Source: Pseudomonas sp. G.S.17 (GTDB taxonomy: Bacteria; Pseudomonadota; Gammaproteobacteria; Pseudomonadales; Pseudomonadaceae). Taken from it: DNA of 64,000 nucleotides. Shown one piece after another: positions 41,016 through 49,590 of the stretch (position 1 is the stretch's first letter; the number at the start of each line of letters is the position of its first letter). The notes beneath the pieces were generated by a model. It ran no database searches, was not told the origin of the DNA, and worked only from the letters and a program-made list of their open reading frames with translations. A program made the translations under genes and the position numbers. Location: contig NZ_CP151076.1 in the NCBI RefSeq assembly GCF_038096165.1, positions 5,639,501 through 5,703,500 of the forward strand. Direction: 5' to 3'.

Positions 41016-41696
41016 TTAGATGACCGTGAAGTCGGTGGATTGCAAAGTGACACCAATCGACGTGGTGAGGGAAATGTTGCCCTCCTCATCCTCTTCGACC
41101 GACAGCAGCAGAAACTCGCGGCGATCAACCAGGCCCGTGTCCCGCGCATACAACATGCTCAGGTGTTGAATCCGGTAGGACTCTTCGGGGCTGGTCACCA
41201 CTTCGCTCATCGGCGTAAATTCGGTCTGCCCTTCTTCCGTGCCCCACTGCCGCTCGTATTCGTAGCCTTCGTGGGCGTAGATCGGCAGGCCGATTTTCGA
41301 GTCCGGCCCGACCAGACGCTTGAGCTCTGCCTCGCTACTGATCGTCACCACGCTGTTATAACCGAACAGGATGACGTCGAGCACGTCCTCTGCTGTAGGA
41401 CCGTTCATCACGACTTGTAGCCAGTAATCTTCATCTTCAAAATAGAAGCGAACCATGCGCATGGATTGCCCAAGGTCCACCTGGCCCACCGACCACACCA
41501 CTTCCTCGTTGGGCACGACCAGCTCGGAATGGCCGTCGAGCATGAGTTTGAGAGAGTCATCCAGATCGAGCATGCGGCCCGAGGCCAGCCCGAACGGGTT
41601 TGCCGCAAGCGCAGCCCCATCAGGGGACACGCCAAGCGATGAACCCGGGGCCGGCTTCGGCGCTTCCATACCCAGAACTCGTTTGATCCAGCTCAT
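41016..41696 (-). CDS. yjfK: DUF2491 protein (YjfK)
   Basis: A 226-residue soluble acidic protein of the YjfK family: LGVSPDGAALAANPFGLASGRMLDLDDSLKLML, then WLQVVMNGPTAEDVLDVILFGYN and ERQWGTEEGQTEFTPMSEVVTS. It overlaps the channel gene upstream by 4 bp. Function unknown; conserved with PspA-like and DUF350 neighbours. Confidence 0.88.
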   Translation of the reverse strand: MSWIKRVLGMEAPKPAPGSSLGVSPDGAALAANPFGLASGRMLDLDDSLKLMLDGHSELVVPNEEVVWSVGQVDLGQSMRMVRFYFEDEDYWLQVVMNGPTAEDVLDVILFGYNSVVTISSEAELKRLVGPDSKIGLPIYAHEGYEYERQWGTEEGQTEFTPMSEVVTSPEESYRIQHLSMLYARDTGLVDRREFLLLSVEEDEEGNISLTTSIGVTLQSTDFTVI

Positions 41697-42718
41697 AGTG
41701 CTTTTCCTTCAAGTCGCGTCGATGCGATGTAAAAAATCTCGCCACCCAGCACCGCAATATCGTTGCCAGGATTGATGTCAAACTCAGTCGATCCGGGGGC
41801 GCGATAGCCGATCAAGGTCGCGCTGAACTCTTTGCGCAAACGTATATAAAGCTCGCCGCAGGTCGTGGTCAGATCGTTCCGCAAGGCATGTCGATACTGG
41901 GTAGCGCCTCTGCCCACGCACAGCAGCTCGTTGATAACAATGCTAGAGCCTGGATCCTGCGAAGAGCGCACCAGCATTTCGATGGCCATGTTTGAGGTGC
42001 ATTCAAGTTCCGGCGCGTAGCTCTTGGCTAATGAAGCACGCTCCGAATTATTGAAGTGCGCCACGACGTGACCGCGTGGCCCCAGTTGTTTCAGTGTCAG
42101 GACGATTGCCAGGGTCAAGCTGTCGGATTGAGTGTGGACCAGCACCCGTTGCGCGCCGACGACGCCTGCCCGTGTCAGCAGGACTGGCGAATCCAGCGAG
42201 TCGCCTTTGACGAACGAAGCTTTTCCCGGCAATGGGTTTTCGCTGATCAGGGTGTCGCAGATGACCAACCCGTCGCCGCTTGAGGCCACGTCCTGATACA
42301 GCAAATCCACGATTCGCTCGCTGGACTCCCCGTCCCAGCCGATCAGTACCGTATGCCCGGCAAGGCGTGAATAGTCGCCTAATCCTTTCATTTTTCTTCT
42401 CCATAATTCGCCTACCGAAGTCGACGCCTTACCGATAACCGTGGTCAGCAAGGCAATGCCGCCGAGCATGATCCATAACGTTGTGACTACTTTGCCGACG
42501 TCGGTCTTCGGCGAAAGATCGCCATAGCCCACAGTAGTTGCCGTGGTGAGGTAGAAATAGACGAACTCCAACGGCCTGAGCAGATGCTCCTCGCCTGCGA
42601 AAGCCAGCAGTATGTAGGACATTGCGAAATGAACCGCTAGCAATATCCCGATTCCGGCCCAGCCGAACCGCTCGAAAAAAGCGGTGGTTTGCAGCCTCAA
42701 TATCAACAGCAACGACAT
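41693..42718 (-). CDS. Two-TM potassium channel with RCK domain
   Basis: A 341-residue protein. TM1 is at about residues 17-38, then a pore helix and the filter TTVGYGD, then TM2 (about 77-98, VGKVVTTLWIMLGGIALLTTVIG). An RCK/TrkA-like regulatory region follows (about 118-335), with HTVLIGWDGESSERIV in place of a full GxGxxG motif. It probably conducts K+ across the inner membrane. It is inserted between the PspA-like/rhomboid genes and yjfK, unlike E. coli. Confidence 0.9.
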   Translation of the reverse strand: MSLLLILRLQTTAFFERFGWAGIGILLAVHFAMSYILLAFAGEEHLLRPLEFVYFYLTTATTVGYGDLSPKTDVGKVVTTLWIMLGGIALLTTVIGKASTSVGELWRRKMKGLGDYSRLAGHTVLIGWDGESSERIVDLLYQDVASSGDGLVICDTLISENPLPGKASFVKGDSLDSPVLLTRAGVVGAQRVLVHTQSDSLTLAIVLTLKQLGPRGHVVAHFNNSERASLAKSYAPELECTSNMAIEMLVRSSQDPGSSIVINELLCVGRGATQYRHALRNDLTTTCGELYIRLRKEFSATLIGYRAPGSTEFDINPGNDIAVLGGEIFYIASTRLEGKAL

Positions 42719-42780
42719 TCATGTCATCCCTAGGTGAAGGCATCTTCATGCGGGGCATTCAAGGACTATCGCAAACTGCG

Positions 42781-42913
42781 TGAAATGTCACGAGCGAAGG
42801 CAAAATGAGACAAGAAAAGACAAATAACAGGCGAAAAAATGCAATCTAGGTACCCTAAAGAGCTTTTTTCTCCTGTTTTTATCGCAATATTGTCGAACGC
42901 AGTTGTTTTCATA
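42781..42913. repeat. Palindromic intergenic repeat, copy 1
   Basis: A stretch of about 130 bp between the channel and rhomboid genes resembles 60500-60622. Shared blocks are CGAGCGAAGGCAA, AACAGGCGA, CCTAAA, CTGTTTTTA, ATCGC and GTTTTCA followed by GATCTG. The element is itself an imperfect palindrome (AACAGGCGAAAAA against TTTTTCTCCTGTTTTT), with the ends reaching the last codons of the rhomboid gene. It could form a long RNA hairpin. Confidence 0.65.
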
Positions 42914-43469
42914 CGATCTGATTGGCAACCAAGCGTTTGGAGTGCATCAGCCAAGCCACGAAGATACCGGCTAACGCCCCGCAAAAGTGTGATTCAACTG
43001 AAATGCCGGGCACCGGTATGAAACCAAAAATCAACCCGCTGTAGCCCAGCAGCGCAATGATTGCGATGCCAAAACTGATCAGGCTGCGCTGATACCAGGC
43101 GCGGGCGAGTACATACGTCCACAGACCGAAAATCAGACCGCTGGCGCCGACGTGCAATACCGGCCGCCCCATCACCCAGACCATCAGACCGCCCAGCAGT
43201 GAAATCAGCAGCACCACGCGGATATAGCGTTGCAGCCCTTCAGTTGCCACCAGCCAGCTCAGCACCACGAACGGCAGCAAATTGCTGAGCAGATGCCGCA
43301 CCGAACCGTGCAGGAACGGCGAGAACACGATGCCTTGCAGACCCGAGAACGTCCGTGGAAACAGGCCGTGGTAAACAAGGCTGTTGGCGGTGAAGGTGTT
43401 GATCACCTGAACCACCACCATCACCGCCGCCAACCCGAGGATTACCCGCAGGCCTTGTCCAATCGCCAT
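42909..43469 (-). CDS. Rhomboid-family intramembrane serine protease
   Basis: A 186-residue membrane protein started at MAIGQGLRV. Catalytic Ser110 lies in GASGLIFG and His161 in ESHFCGALAG; the HGSVRHLLSN motif carries the oxyanion-hole residues. Six helices are predicted. It probably cleaves a membrane protein substrate. It lies between the PspA-like and channel genes; the substrate may be in this cluster. Confidence 0.92.
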   Translation of the reverse strand: MAIGQGLRVILGLAAVMVVVQVINTFTANSLVYHGLFPRTFSGLQGIVFSPFLHGSVRHLLSNLLPFVVLSWLVATEGLQRYIRVVLLISLLGGLMVWVMGRPVLHVGASGLIFGLWTYVLARAWYQRSLISFGIAIIALLGYSGLIFGFIPVPGISVESHFCGALAGIFVAWLMHSKRLVANQIV

Positions 43470-43552
43470 GTGTACTCCACTGAAATGCAGGTAAAAACTG
43501 CAGGCCAAAAAAAGGGAGCAGACGGAAACTCCGCATGCCCCCTGATCACAGC

Positions 43553-44260
43553 TTACTGAGCAGGCTTGTCAGCCTGACTTTGGGCTTTCAGACGGGCCAG
43601 TACGTCGGCGGCACCGCCAGTTTTGGCGCCGATGCCGGCTTCCTGCAGACGACGCTCCAGATCACCGCCATTCGCAGCAGCGTCCAGTTCTTCTGCGGCT
43701 TCGAGCTTGGCGTCCTGTTCGTCCTGACGCTGCTTGATGCGCGCCAGGGAACCGACTGCAGTTTCCAGACGACCGTTGGCACCGCCAGTGGCGGCAGCGG
43801 CGTTGATCTGCGCTTTCTGCACGCTGTCGCGAGCTTTGGCCATGTCCGCCTGCTGACGCAGACCCTTGATCTGGCTTTCAGCCTTGGTGACTTGAACGGT
43901 CAGCTTGGTGACCTGCGCACCAAACTGATCAGCAGCGGCCTTTTCCTGATCGCGCAGGGCGGTCAGTTCGGAAACCTTTTCCGCGCACTCCAGAGCCAGT
44001 CCGTCCTGACCCTGATTCATCGCTGCGACTGCCTTCTGTTCCCAGTTGGCGATGTTCTTGTTGTGCTCTTCAACACGTTGCACGGACAGCTTGTGCTTGG
44101 CTTTGATCTGAATCAGCTGGTTGCGCGCGGCAAGCATGGAAGCGTCCGCGTCGCGGATTTCCTGATCAAGAATGCGCAAGGCCTGAGCGTCGACGATTGC
44201 TTCGCCAACTTCGGAAGCTCCACCACGCAGAGCCGTAACCATTTTTTTCCAAAGACTCAT
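43553..44260 (-). CDS. yjfJ: PspA/IM30-family protein (YjfJ)
   Basis: A 235-residue protein: MSLWKKMVTALRGGASEVGEAIVDAQALRILDQEIRDADASM, then a long coiled coil (about residues 30-150) as in PspA and Vipp1. A C-terminal region with Ala/Gly linkers ends in ADVLARLKAQ. PspA proteins polymerise on stressed inner membranes. It lies 16 bp downstream of yjfI and is the membrane-stress component of the cluster. Confidence 0.92.
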   Translation of the reverse strand: MSLWKKMVTALRGGASEVGEAIVDAQALRILDQEIRDADASMLAARNQLIQIKAKHKLSVQRVEEHNKNIANWEQKAVAAMNQGQDGLALECAEKVSELTALRDQEKAAADQFGAQVTKLTVQVTKAESQIKGLRQQADMAKARDSVQKAQINAAAATGGANGRLETAVGSLARIKQRQDEQDAKLEAAEELDAAANGGDLERRLQEAGIGAKTGGAADVLARLKAQSQADKPAQ

Positions 44261-44276
44261 TCGATTTGACTCCCGA

Positions 44277-44897
44277 TTACTGTGGATCAACTGTTAAAAA
44301 ATCTTCGTAGGCATCAGCGGCGCGAATCACGTTATCCGCCAGCGTCAGCACTTCGTGGACGATCACGGTCAGCGAGGATGCAGCGCTGAGTGCGCCGAAC
44401 ATGCTGTAGACCGTTTCGCCATTGGGCATGGTTTCGATGCCGATGGAGGACAACGGAAAGATGTCGCGACTGCGCAGCACGGTGTCGTTGAACGTAGCGA
44501 CATCCCTGACTTGCGAGGCGTACACCAGTACCGAATCCACCAGTACCTGATCACCGGAAATGGCGATGGCGATGGGCAGCCCACCGAAGTTGTGCATCGT
44601 CAGCCCAAGGCTTGGTTCGGTGCCTTGAATCAGGTTCAGCTCGATTTCGTTACTCTTCACGGCATCCAGCTCGACAAGCGCCGCGTGAAGCGTATCGATC
44701 GTCCAGTTCGTATTTTCAGTCATGAATTCCTCCAGTTTGATCCGGTTGCCCAAATAGGGCTGGCGTAACACTTTTTCTATGGTTCTGAGGACATCCGCGT
44801 TTTCCGGGAGAACGTACAGCTCTCGTTTCACATAGCCGGCCCCCGTCAGCCGGGCACGCATTTCACGCATGTAATCGGTTGAAGTTTTCCGAGCCAT
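44277..44897 (-). CDS. yjfI: DUF2170 protein (YjfI), first gene of the cluster
   Basis: A 206-residue protein started at MARKTSTDYM. Residues 1-45 form a small helical region (YMREMRARLTGAGYVKRELYVLPENADVLRTIE), and the rest matches YjfI (LVELDAVKSNEIELNLIQGTEPSLGLTMHNFGGLPIAIAISGDQVLVDSVLV). It heads the leftward transcript. Its promoter should lie by the inverted sites at 44916-44973. Function unknown, possibly regulatory for YjfJ. Confidence 0.88.
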   Translation of the reverse strand: MARKTSTDYMREMRARLTGAGYVKRELYVLPENADVLRTIEKVLRQPYLGNRIKLEEFMTENTNWTIDTLHAALVELDAVKSNEIELNLIQGTEPSLGLTMHNFGGLPIAIAISGDQVLVDSVLVYASQVRDVATFNDTVLRSRDIFPLSSIGIETMPNGETVYSMFGALSAASSLTVIVHEVLTLADNVIRAADAYEDFLTVDPQ

Positions 44898-44915
44898 TTC
44901 GGCGTCCTCGCTTAC

Positions 44916-44973
44916 ATCACATGTGAGGCACACTACGCTCAATTCTCAGGATGCACAACACCTCACATGTGAT
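44916..44973. promoter_or_regulatory. Pair of inverted 13-bp operator sites between yjfI and FUSC gene
   Basis: ATCACATGTGAGG (44916-44928) and its exact reverse complement CCTCACATGTGAT (44961-44973) face each other across 32 bp. Each contains the palindrome TCACATGTGA, and the palindrome centres are 44-45 bp apart. They lie just upstream of the yjfI start in the region shared with the rightward transporter gene. They probably bind a dimeric repressor that loops or covers the promoters; the regulator is not identified. Confidence 0.7.
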
Positions 44974-45091
44974 ACAAAATGCGTCAGAAATTTCCTCAAC
45001 AATCCACAATGCCCGCCATATATGGCTTACTGACGACCATTCACTCATTGATTTCCGGGATTCATTCCCGCCCTGCGCGGTCTTTTACTGC

Positions 45092-46171
45092 ATGACGACT
45101 TCCAACGCCTCCTGGCTTCCCTTCTGGCTTCGCCGTGTTTTACGTCCTTTGCTGGACCCCTATCGTCGCTACCGCCATGCGCGCTACATCCATGCCGGAC
45201 GCATCGTCATCGGCCTGCTGGTGTCGATTCTGCTGACCACCGGGATCAATCTGCCCCATGGCGAGTGGGCATCGGTGACCATGCTGATCGTGATCGGCGG
45301 TTTGCAGCATCACGGCAATATCGGCAAGAAGTCCGTGGAGCGGGCTTACGGCACATTGATCGGTGCGGGACTGGGGCTGGCGGTGGTCTGGCAGCAGGAC
45401 TATTTCGAACTGTCGTTGCTGACGTATCTGATGATGTCACTGGCCTGCGGCTTCTTCGCTTATCACGCCATCGGCAAGGGCGGCTATACCGCGCTGCTGT
45501 CGGCCATCACGCTGTTCATCGTCGCCGGGCATGGCGACAACCCGTTGAGCGACGGCCTGTGGCGCACGGTGGATATCCTGATCGGCATCGTTCTGGCGTT
45601 GGCGTTTTCCTTCGCGCTGCCGCTGTACGCCACGTTTTCCTGGCGCTACAACCTGGCCAGCGGTTTGCGCGACTGCGCCAAGGTTTACGGGCGTATCAAT
45701 CAGGGCCAGCCAATCACTGCCGATGAGCATCTCAAGCTGATGGCGCGGCTGAACGCCACCATGCTGCAACTGCGCTCATTGATGCCTTCGGTATCCAAGG
45801 AAGTGCGGATTTCCATGGTCGAGCTGGACGCCATCCAGGGCCATTTCCGCATGTGCCTGAGCACCCTTGAAATCCTGTCCAACATTCGCCCTGCGGACCT
45901 TGACCAAGTGGCTGGCGAAGAGTGGAAAGCGCGATTGGATGCCGAATACCGCCAGACCCGGCGCCAGTTGATCGGCATGGCCCGGGCGCTGCAAACCGGC
46001 GCCACCGAGCGCCTGGATCGCAAAACCGACGGCAACACGCCCTTGCCGATGCCGAGCAGTCCGGTGCCCACTGAATTGACGGGCTATCACTTGTTGATGC
46101 TGCAACTGGCGAGCAACCTTGATGGGTTGCAACAGCGACTGGCCAAGACGGCCAAGCGCTGGAAGATCTGA
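45092..46171 (+). CDS. FUSC-family membrane protein (aromatic acid exporter-like)
   Basis: A 359-residue protein started at MTTSNASW. A membrane half (about residues 25-190) has six hydrophobic helices and the FUSC segment GEWASVTMLIVIGGLQHHGNIGKKSVERAYGTLIGAGLGLAV. A soluble helical half follows. Only one membrane half is present, so it probably works as a dimer. It may export aromatic or amphipathic acids. It is divergent from yjfI and shares the control region with it. Confidence 0.85.
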   Translation: MTTSNASWLPFWLRRVLRPLLDPYRRYRHARYIHAGRIVIGLLVSILLTTGINLPHGEWASVTMLIVIGGLQHHGNIGKKSVERAYGTLIGAGLGLAVVWQQDYFELSLLTYLMMSLACGFFAYHAIGKGGYTALLSAITLFIVAGHGDNPLSDGLWRTVDILIGIVLALAFSFALPLYATFSWRYNLASGLRDCAKVYGRINQGQPITADEHLKLMARLNATMLQLRSLMPSVSKEVRISMVELDAIQGHFRMCLSTLEILSNIRPADLDQVAGEEWKARLDAEYRQTRRQLIGMARALQTGATERLDRKTDGNTPLPMPSSPVPTELTGYHLLMLQLASNLDGLQQRLAKTAKRWKI

Positions 46172-46205
46172 CGAAACCGCCCGCTGCTTTTATTAGGAGA
46201 GAAAC

Positions 46206-46667
46206 TTGTCTGCCGTACGCCCGCCTGTCCTGGATGAAATCGACCGCCAGTTGATCGCCGCCTTGCAGCTCAATGCCAGGGAAAGCGTGGCCATGCTTGC
46301 CCGGCAACTGGGCATCGCCCGCACCACCGTAACCTCGCGACTGGCGCGTCTGGAAAGTGCGAAGGTCATCACCGGTTACGGCGTGCGTTTGAGTCAGCGG
46401 GTGGTGGATGGTGGCTTGCAGGCTTATGTCGGGATCACCGTGCAGCCGCGCTCCGGCAAGGAAGTCTTGCGCCGCCTCAGTACCCTCGCCCAGGTGCAGC
46501 AGCTGTGTGCGGTCAGCGGCGAATTCGACTACGTGGCCTGGTTGCGCACCGAATCGCCGGAACAACTGGACCAGCTGCTCGACCTGATTGGCAGCGTCGA
46601 TGGCGTCGAGAAAACCACCACCTCGATCATCCTCAGCAGCAAGATTGATCGCGGACAGCCGCTGTAA
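46206..46667 (+). CDS. Lrp/AsnC-family regulator, adjacent to davBA
   Basis: A 153-residue regulator. The N-terminal HTH (residues 8-60) reads LDEIDRQLIAALQLNARESVAMLARQLGIARTTVTSRLARLE. The RAM ligand/oligomer domain is at about 70-145 with LCAVSGEFDYVAWLRTESPEQLDQLLDLIGSVDGVEKTTTSIIL. The start is TTG at 46206, chosen because TTAGGAGAG lies 7 bases before it. Its position before davBA suggests control of lysine catabolism. Confidence 0.88.
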   Translation: MSAVRPPVLDEIDRQLIAALQLNARESVAMLARQLGIARTTVTSRLARLESAKVITGYGVRLSQRVVDGGLQAYVGITVQPRSGKEVLRRLSTLAQVQQLCAVSGEFDYVAWLRTESPEQLDQLLDLIGSVDGVEKTTTSIILSSKIDRGQPL

Positions 46668-46681
46668 AGCGTACAGATGAT

Positions 46682-46735
46682 CGTAGGACCGGCTTTAGCC
46701 GGGAGAACGCCCTCCCGGCTAAAGCCGGTCCTACG
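46682..46735. repeat. REPIN (perfect 24-bp inverted repeat)
   Basis: Two 24-bp arms beginning CGTAGGACCGGCTTTAGCCG are perfect inverted copies with a 6-base spacer. This is a minimal REP pair of the Pseudomonas GTAGGACCGGCTTTAGCCGG class. It can act as a transcription terminator after the Lrp gene. Confidence 0.85.
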
Positions 46736-46866
46736 GACAATGAATGACCACCAAGCTCGTCATATCGCACAAAAACACTGCAAAACGACGACACTTTGCG
46801 TCTTATTAACGCCTCTACACTTAACTAGACTGTCTGCATTCGCGTCCCCGCAAAACAAGGTCAACC

Positions 46867-48546
46867 ATGATTAACAATCGCCATCCTGCAGACGGTAAAA
46901 AGCCGATCACGATTTTCGGTCCGGATTTCCCCTTTGCCTTTGATGACTGGATCGAGCATCCGGCCGGGCTGGGCAGCATTCCGGTGGAAAATCACGGAGC
47001 CGAAGTGGCGATTGTGGGCGCGGGTATTGCCGGATTGGTGGCAGCTTACGAGTTGATGAAGCTGGGCCTCAAGCCGGTGGTGTACGAAGCCTCGAAGATG
47101 GGTGGCCGCTTGCGCTCCCAAGCGTTCGAAGGCACCGAGGGGATCATCGCCGAGTTGGGCGGCATGCGCTTTCCGGTGTCGTCCACGGCGTTTTATCACT
47201 ATGTCGACAAGCTCGGACTGGAATCAAAACCCTTCCCGAACCCGCTGACGGCTGCGTCCGGCAGTACCGTTATCGATCTGGAAGGCACCACGTATTACGC
47301 ACAGAAACTATCGGATTTGCCCGCGCTGTTTCAGGAAGTCGCTGACGCCTGGGCGGACGCGCTGGAAGAAGGTTCTGGTTTCAAGGATATCCAGCAAGCC
47401 ATTCGCGACCGCGATGTGCCACGCCTCAAACAACTGTGGAACACCCTCGTGCCGCTGTGGGATGACCGCACGTTCTACGATTTTGTCGCCACTTCCAAGG
47501 CGTTCGCCAAGCTGTCGTTTTACCATCGTGAAGTGTTCGGCCAGGTCGGTTTCGGTACCGGCGGCTGGGACTCGGACTTCCCCAACTCGATGCTGGAAAT
47601 CTTCCGCGTAGTGATGACCAACTGCGACGATCACCAGCATTTGATCGTCGGCGGTGTCGAGCAAGTGCCGCTGGGGATCTGGAAGCACGTCCCGGAGCGC
47701 TGCGCACATTGGCCCGAAGGCACCAGCCTGGCGACGCTGCACCACGGCGCGCCGCGTACCGGGGTCAAGCGCATCGCCCGCGCCGATGACGGCCAGCTGG
47801 AGGTCACCGACAACTGGGGTGATACTCGCCGCTACGCCGCGGTGCTCACGACGTGCCAGAGCTGGCTGCTGACCACCCAGATCGAGTGCGAAGAAAGCCT
47901 GTTCTCGCAAAAAATGTGGATGGCCCTGGACCGCACGCGCTACATGCAATCGTCGAAAACCTTCGTCATGGTCGACCGGCCGTTCTGGAAAGACAAAGAT
48001 CCGGAAACCGGGCGCGACCTGATGAGCATGACGCTGACGGATCGCCTGACGCGCGGCACGTACCTGTTTGATAACGGCGACGACAAGCCCGGCGTTATCT
48101 GCCTGTCGTATTCGTGGATGAGCGACGCGCTGAAAATGCTGCCGCAGCCCATCGAAAAACGCGTGAAGCTGGCACTCGATGCGCTGAAGAAGATCTACCC
48201 TAAAGTGGACATCGCGGCGCGGATCATTGGCGACCCGATTACTGTGTCCTGGGAAGCCGATCCGCATTTCCTCGGCGCGTTCAAAGGCGCATTGCCGGGA
48301 CATTACCGCTACAACCAACGCATGTACGCGCACTTTATGCAGCAGGACATGCCCAGCGAGCAGCGCGGCATGTTCATCGCCGGCGACGACGTTTCCTGGA
48401 CGCCGGCCTGGGTTGAAGGCGCAGTGCAGACCTCGCTGAATGCGGTGTGGGGCATCATGACCCACTTCGGCGGCAAGACTCACGCAGCAAATCCCGGCCC
48501 TGGCGATGTGTTTCACGAAATAGGCCCTATCGCCCTGGCCGATTGA
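46867..48546 (+). CDS. davB: L-lysine 2-monooxygenase
   Basis: A 559-residue flavin amine oxidase. The FAD dinucleotide motif is EVAIVGAGIAGLVAAYELM (about residues 46-64), then GGRLRSQ and ELGGMRFP. The sequence pattern through PADGKKPITIFGPDFPFAFDDW and QVGFGTGGWDSDFPNSMLEIFRVVMTNCDDHQH is that of P. putida DavB. It converts lysine to 5-aminopentanamide with O2. The downstream amidase completes the step. Tryptophan 2-monooxygenases are related, but the pairing with davA favours lysine. Confidence 0.93.
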   Translation: MINNRHPADGKKPITIFGPDFPFAFDDWIEHPAGLGSIPVENHGAEVAIVGAGIAGLVAAYELMKLGLKPVVYEASKMGGRLRSQAFEGTEGIIAELGGMRFPVSSTAFYHYVDKLGLESKPFPNPLTAASGSTVIDLEGTTYYAQKLSDLPALFQEVADAWADALEEGSGFKDIQQAIRDRDVPRLKQLWNTLVPLWDDRTFYDFVATSKAFAKLSFYHREVFGQVGFGTGGWDSDFPNSMLEIFRVVMTNCDDHQHLIVGGVEQVPLGIWKHVPERCAHWPEGTSLATLHHGAPRTGVKRIARADDGQLEVTDNWGDTRRYAAVLTTCQSWLLTTQIECEESLFSQKMWMALDRTRYMQSSKTFVMVDRPFWKDKDPETGRDLMSMTLTDRLTRGTYLFDNGDDKPGVICLSYSWMSDALKMLPQPIEKRVKLALDALKKIYPKVDIAARIIGDPITVSWEADPHFLGAFKGALPGHYRYNQRMYAHFMQQDMPSEQRGMFIAGDDVSWTPAWVEGAVQTSLNAVWGIMTHFGGKTHAANPGPGDVFHEIGPIALAD

Positions 48547-48563
48547 ACAGGAGGCATGAAGCC

Positions 48564-49364
48564 ATGCACATCGCGCTCTATCAATGCACGCCGCTGCCGC
48601 TGGATATCAACGGCAACCTGCAACGACTGGATCTCCAGGCCCGGGAAGCCGCGAGTCTGGGCGCCGATTTGCTGGTCTGCCCGGAAATGTTCCTCACCGG
48701 CTACAACATCGGCGCCCAGGCGGCCGGCGCACTGGCGCAGCCTTGCGATGGCTTCGCGGCCGCGCAAGTCGCGGCCATCGCCCAGGCTAACCACATCGCC
48801 ATCCTTTACGGATATCCCGAACGCAACGCCAACGACCAGATCTACAACTCGGTGCAACTGATCGATGCCTACGGTAAAAGCCTGTGCAATTACCGTAAGA
48901 CGCATCTGTATGGCGAGCTGGATAAGTCGATGTTTGCTGTCGGAGAGGATCGCTTCCCGGTGGTGGAACTCAATGGTTGGCGACTCGGATTGCTGATCTG
49001 CTACGACGTCGAATTCCCGGAAAACACCCGCCGCCTGGCGCTGGCCGGAGCCGAAGTGATTCTGGTGCCCACCGCGAACATGGCGCCCTATGACTTTGTC
49101 TGCGAAGTGACGGTCCGCGCCCGCGCCTATGAAAACCAGTGTTACGTGGCCTACGCCAACTATTGCGGCAGCGAAGGCGCTATCCAGTACTGCGGCCTGA
49201 GCAGCATCTGCGCGCCGGACGGCAGCCGTTTGGCAGTCGCAGCTCGGGTTGAAGAACTCATCAGCGGCAAGCTGGATCGCCAATTGATGACCGATTCCAG
49301 GGCGATCAATACCTATTTCAATGATCGACGCCCGGGGTTGTATGCGGGGTTGGGTCAGGGTTGA
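48564..49364 (+). CDS. davA: 5-aminopentanamidase (nitrilase family)
   Basis: A 266-residue carbon-nitrogen hydrolase with Glu-Lys-Cys triad: CPEMFLTGYNIG, YRKTHLYGELD and LLICYDVEFPE. It hydrolyses 5-aminopentanamide to 5-aminovalerate plus ammonia, the second step of the Pseudomonas lysine pathway. It follows davB by 17 bp with GGAGG upstream. The start MHIALYQCTPLP is at the usual place for the family. Confidence 0.92.
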   Translation: MHIALYQCTPLPLDINGNLQRLDLQAREAASLGADLLVCPEMFLTGYNIGAQAAGALAQPCDGFAAAQVAAIAQANHIAILYGYPERNANDQIYNSVQLIDAYGKSLCNYRKTHLYGELDKSMFAVGEDRFPVVELNGWRLGLLICYDVEFPENTRRLALAGAEVILVPTANMAPYDFVCEVTVRARAYENQCYVAYANYCGSEGAIQYCGLSSICAPDGSRLAVAARVEELISGKLDRQLMTDSRAINTYFNDRRPGLYAGLGQG

Positions 49365-49400
49365 TCCAATCAGATCGTAATTCCGTGTCGTGTATGGCTC

Positions 49401-49494
49401 GGTAGGACCGGACTTGTCCGGGAAAGCGTCGGGTCTGCCGAGGAATATTTTCAGCGCTTGCGCTGGCCTCTTCGGGGACAAGTCCCCTCCTACC
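49401..49494. repeat. REPIN between davA and pqqF
   Basis: A left REP (GGTAGGACCGGACTTGTCCG...) and a right REP (...GGACAAGTCCCCTCCTACC) are inverted around a 46-bp spacer. It is of the same Pseudomonas repeat superfamily as 46682-46735 but with a diverged core. The rest of 49365-49590 holds only the pqqF leader. Confidence 0.8.
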
Positions 49495-49590
49495 GGCTGT
49501 GTTGAGGTTCAAGACGGTTGCGTCACAGAATCCGAACTCGTTCATTCACAATTCCGCTAGCATGACCCGCTGATCCCCATCGGAAATCCC

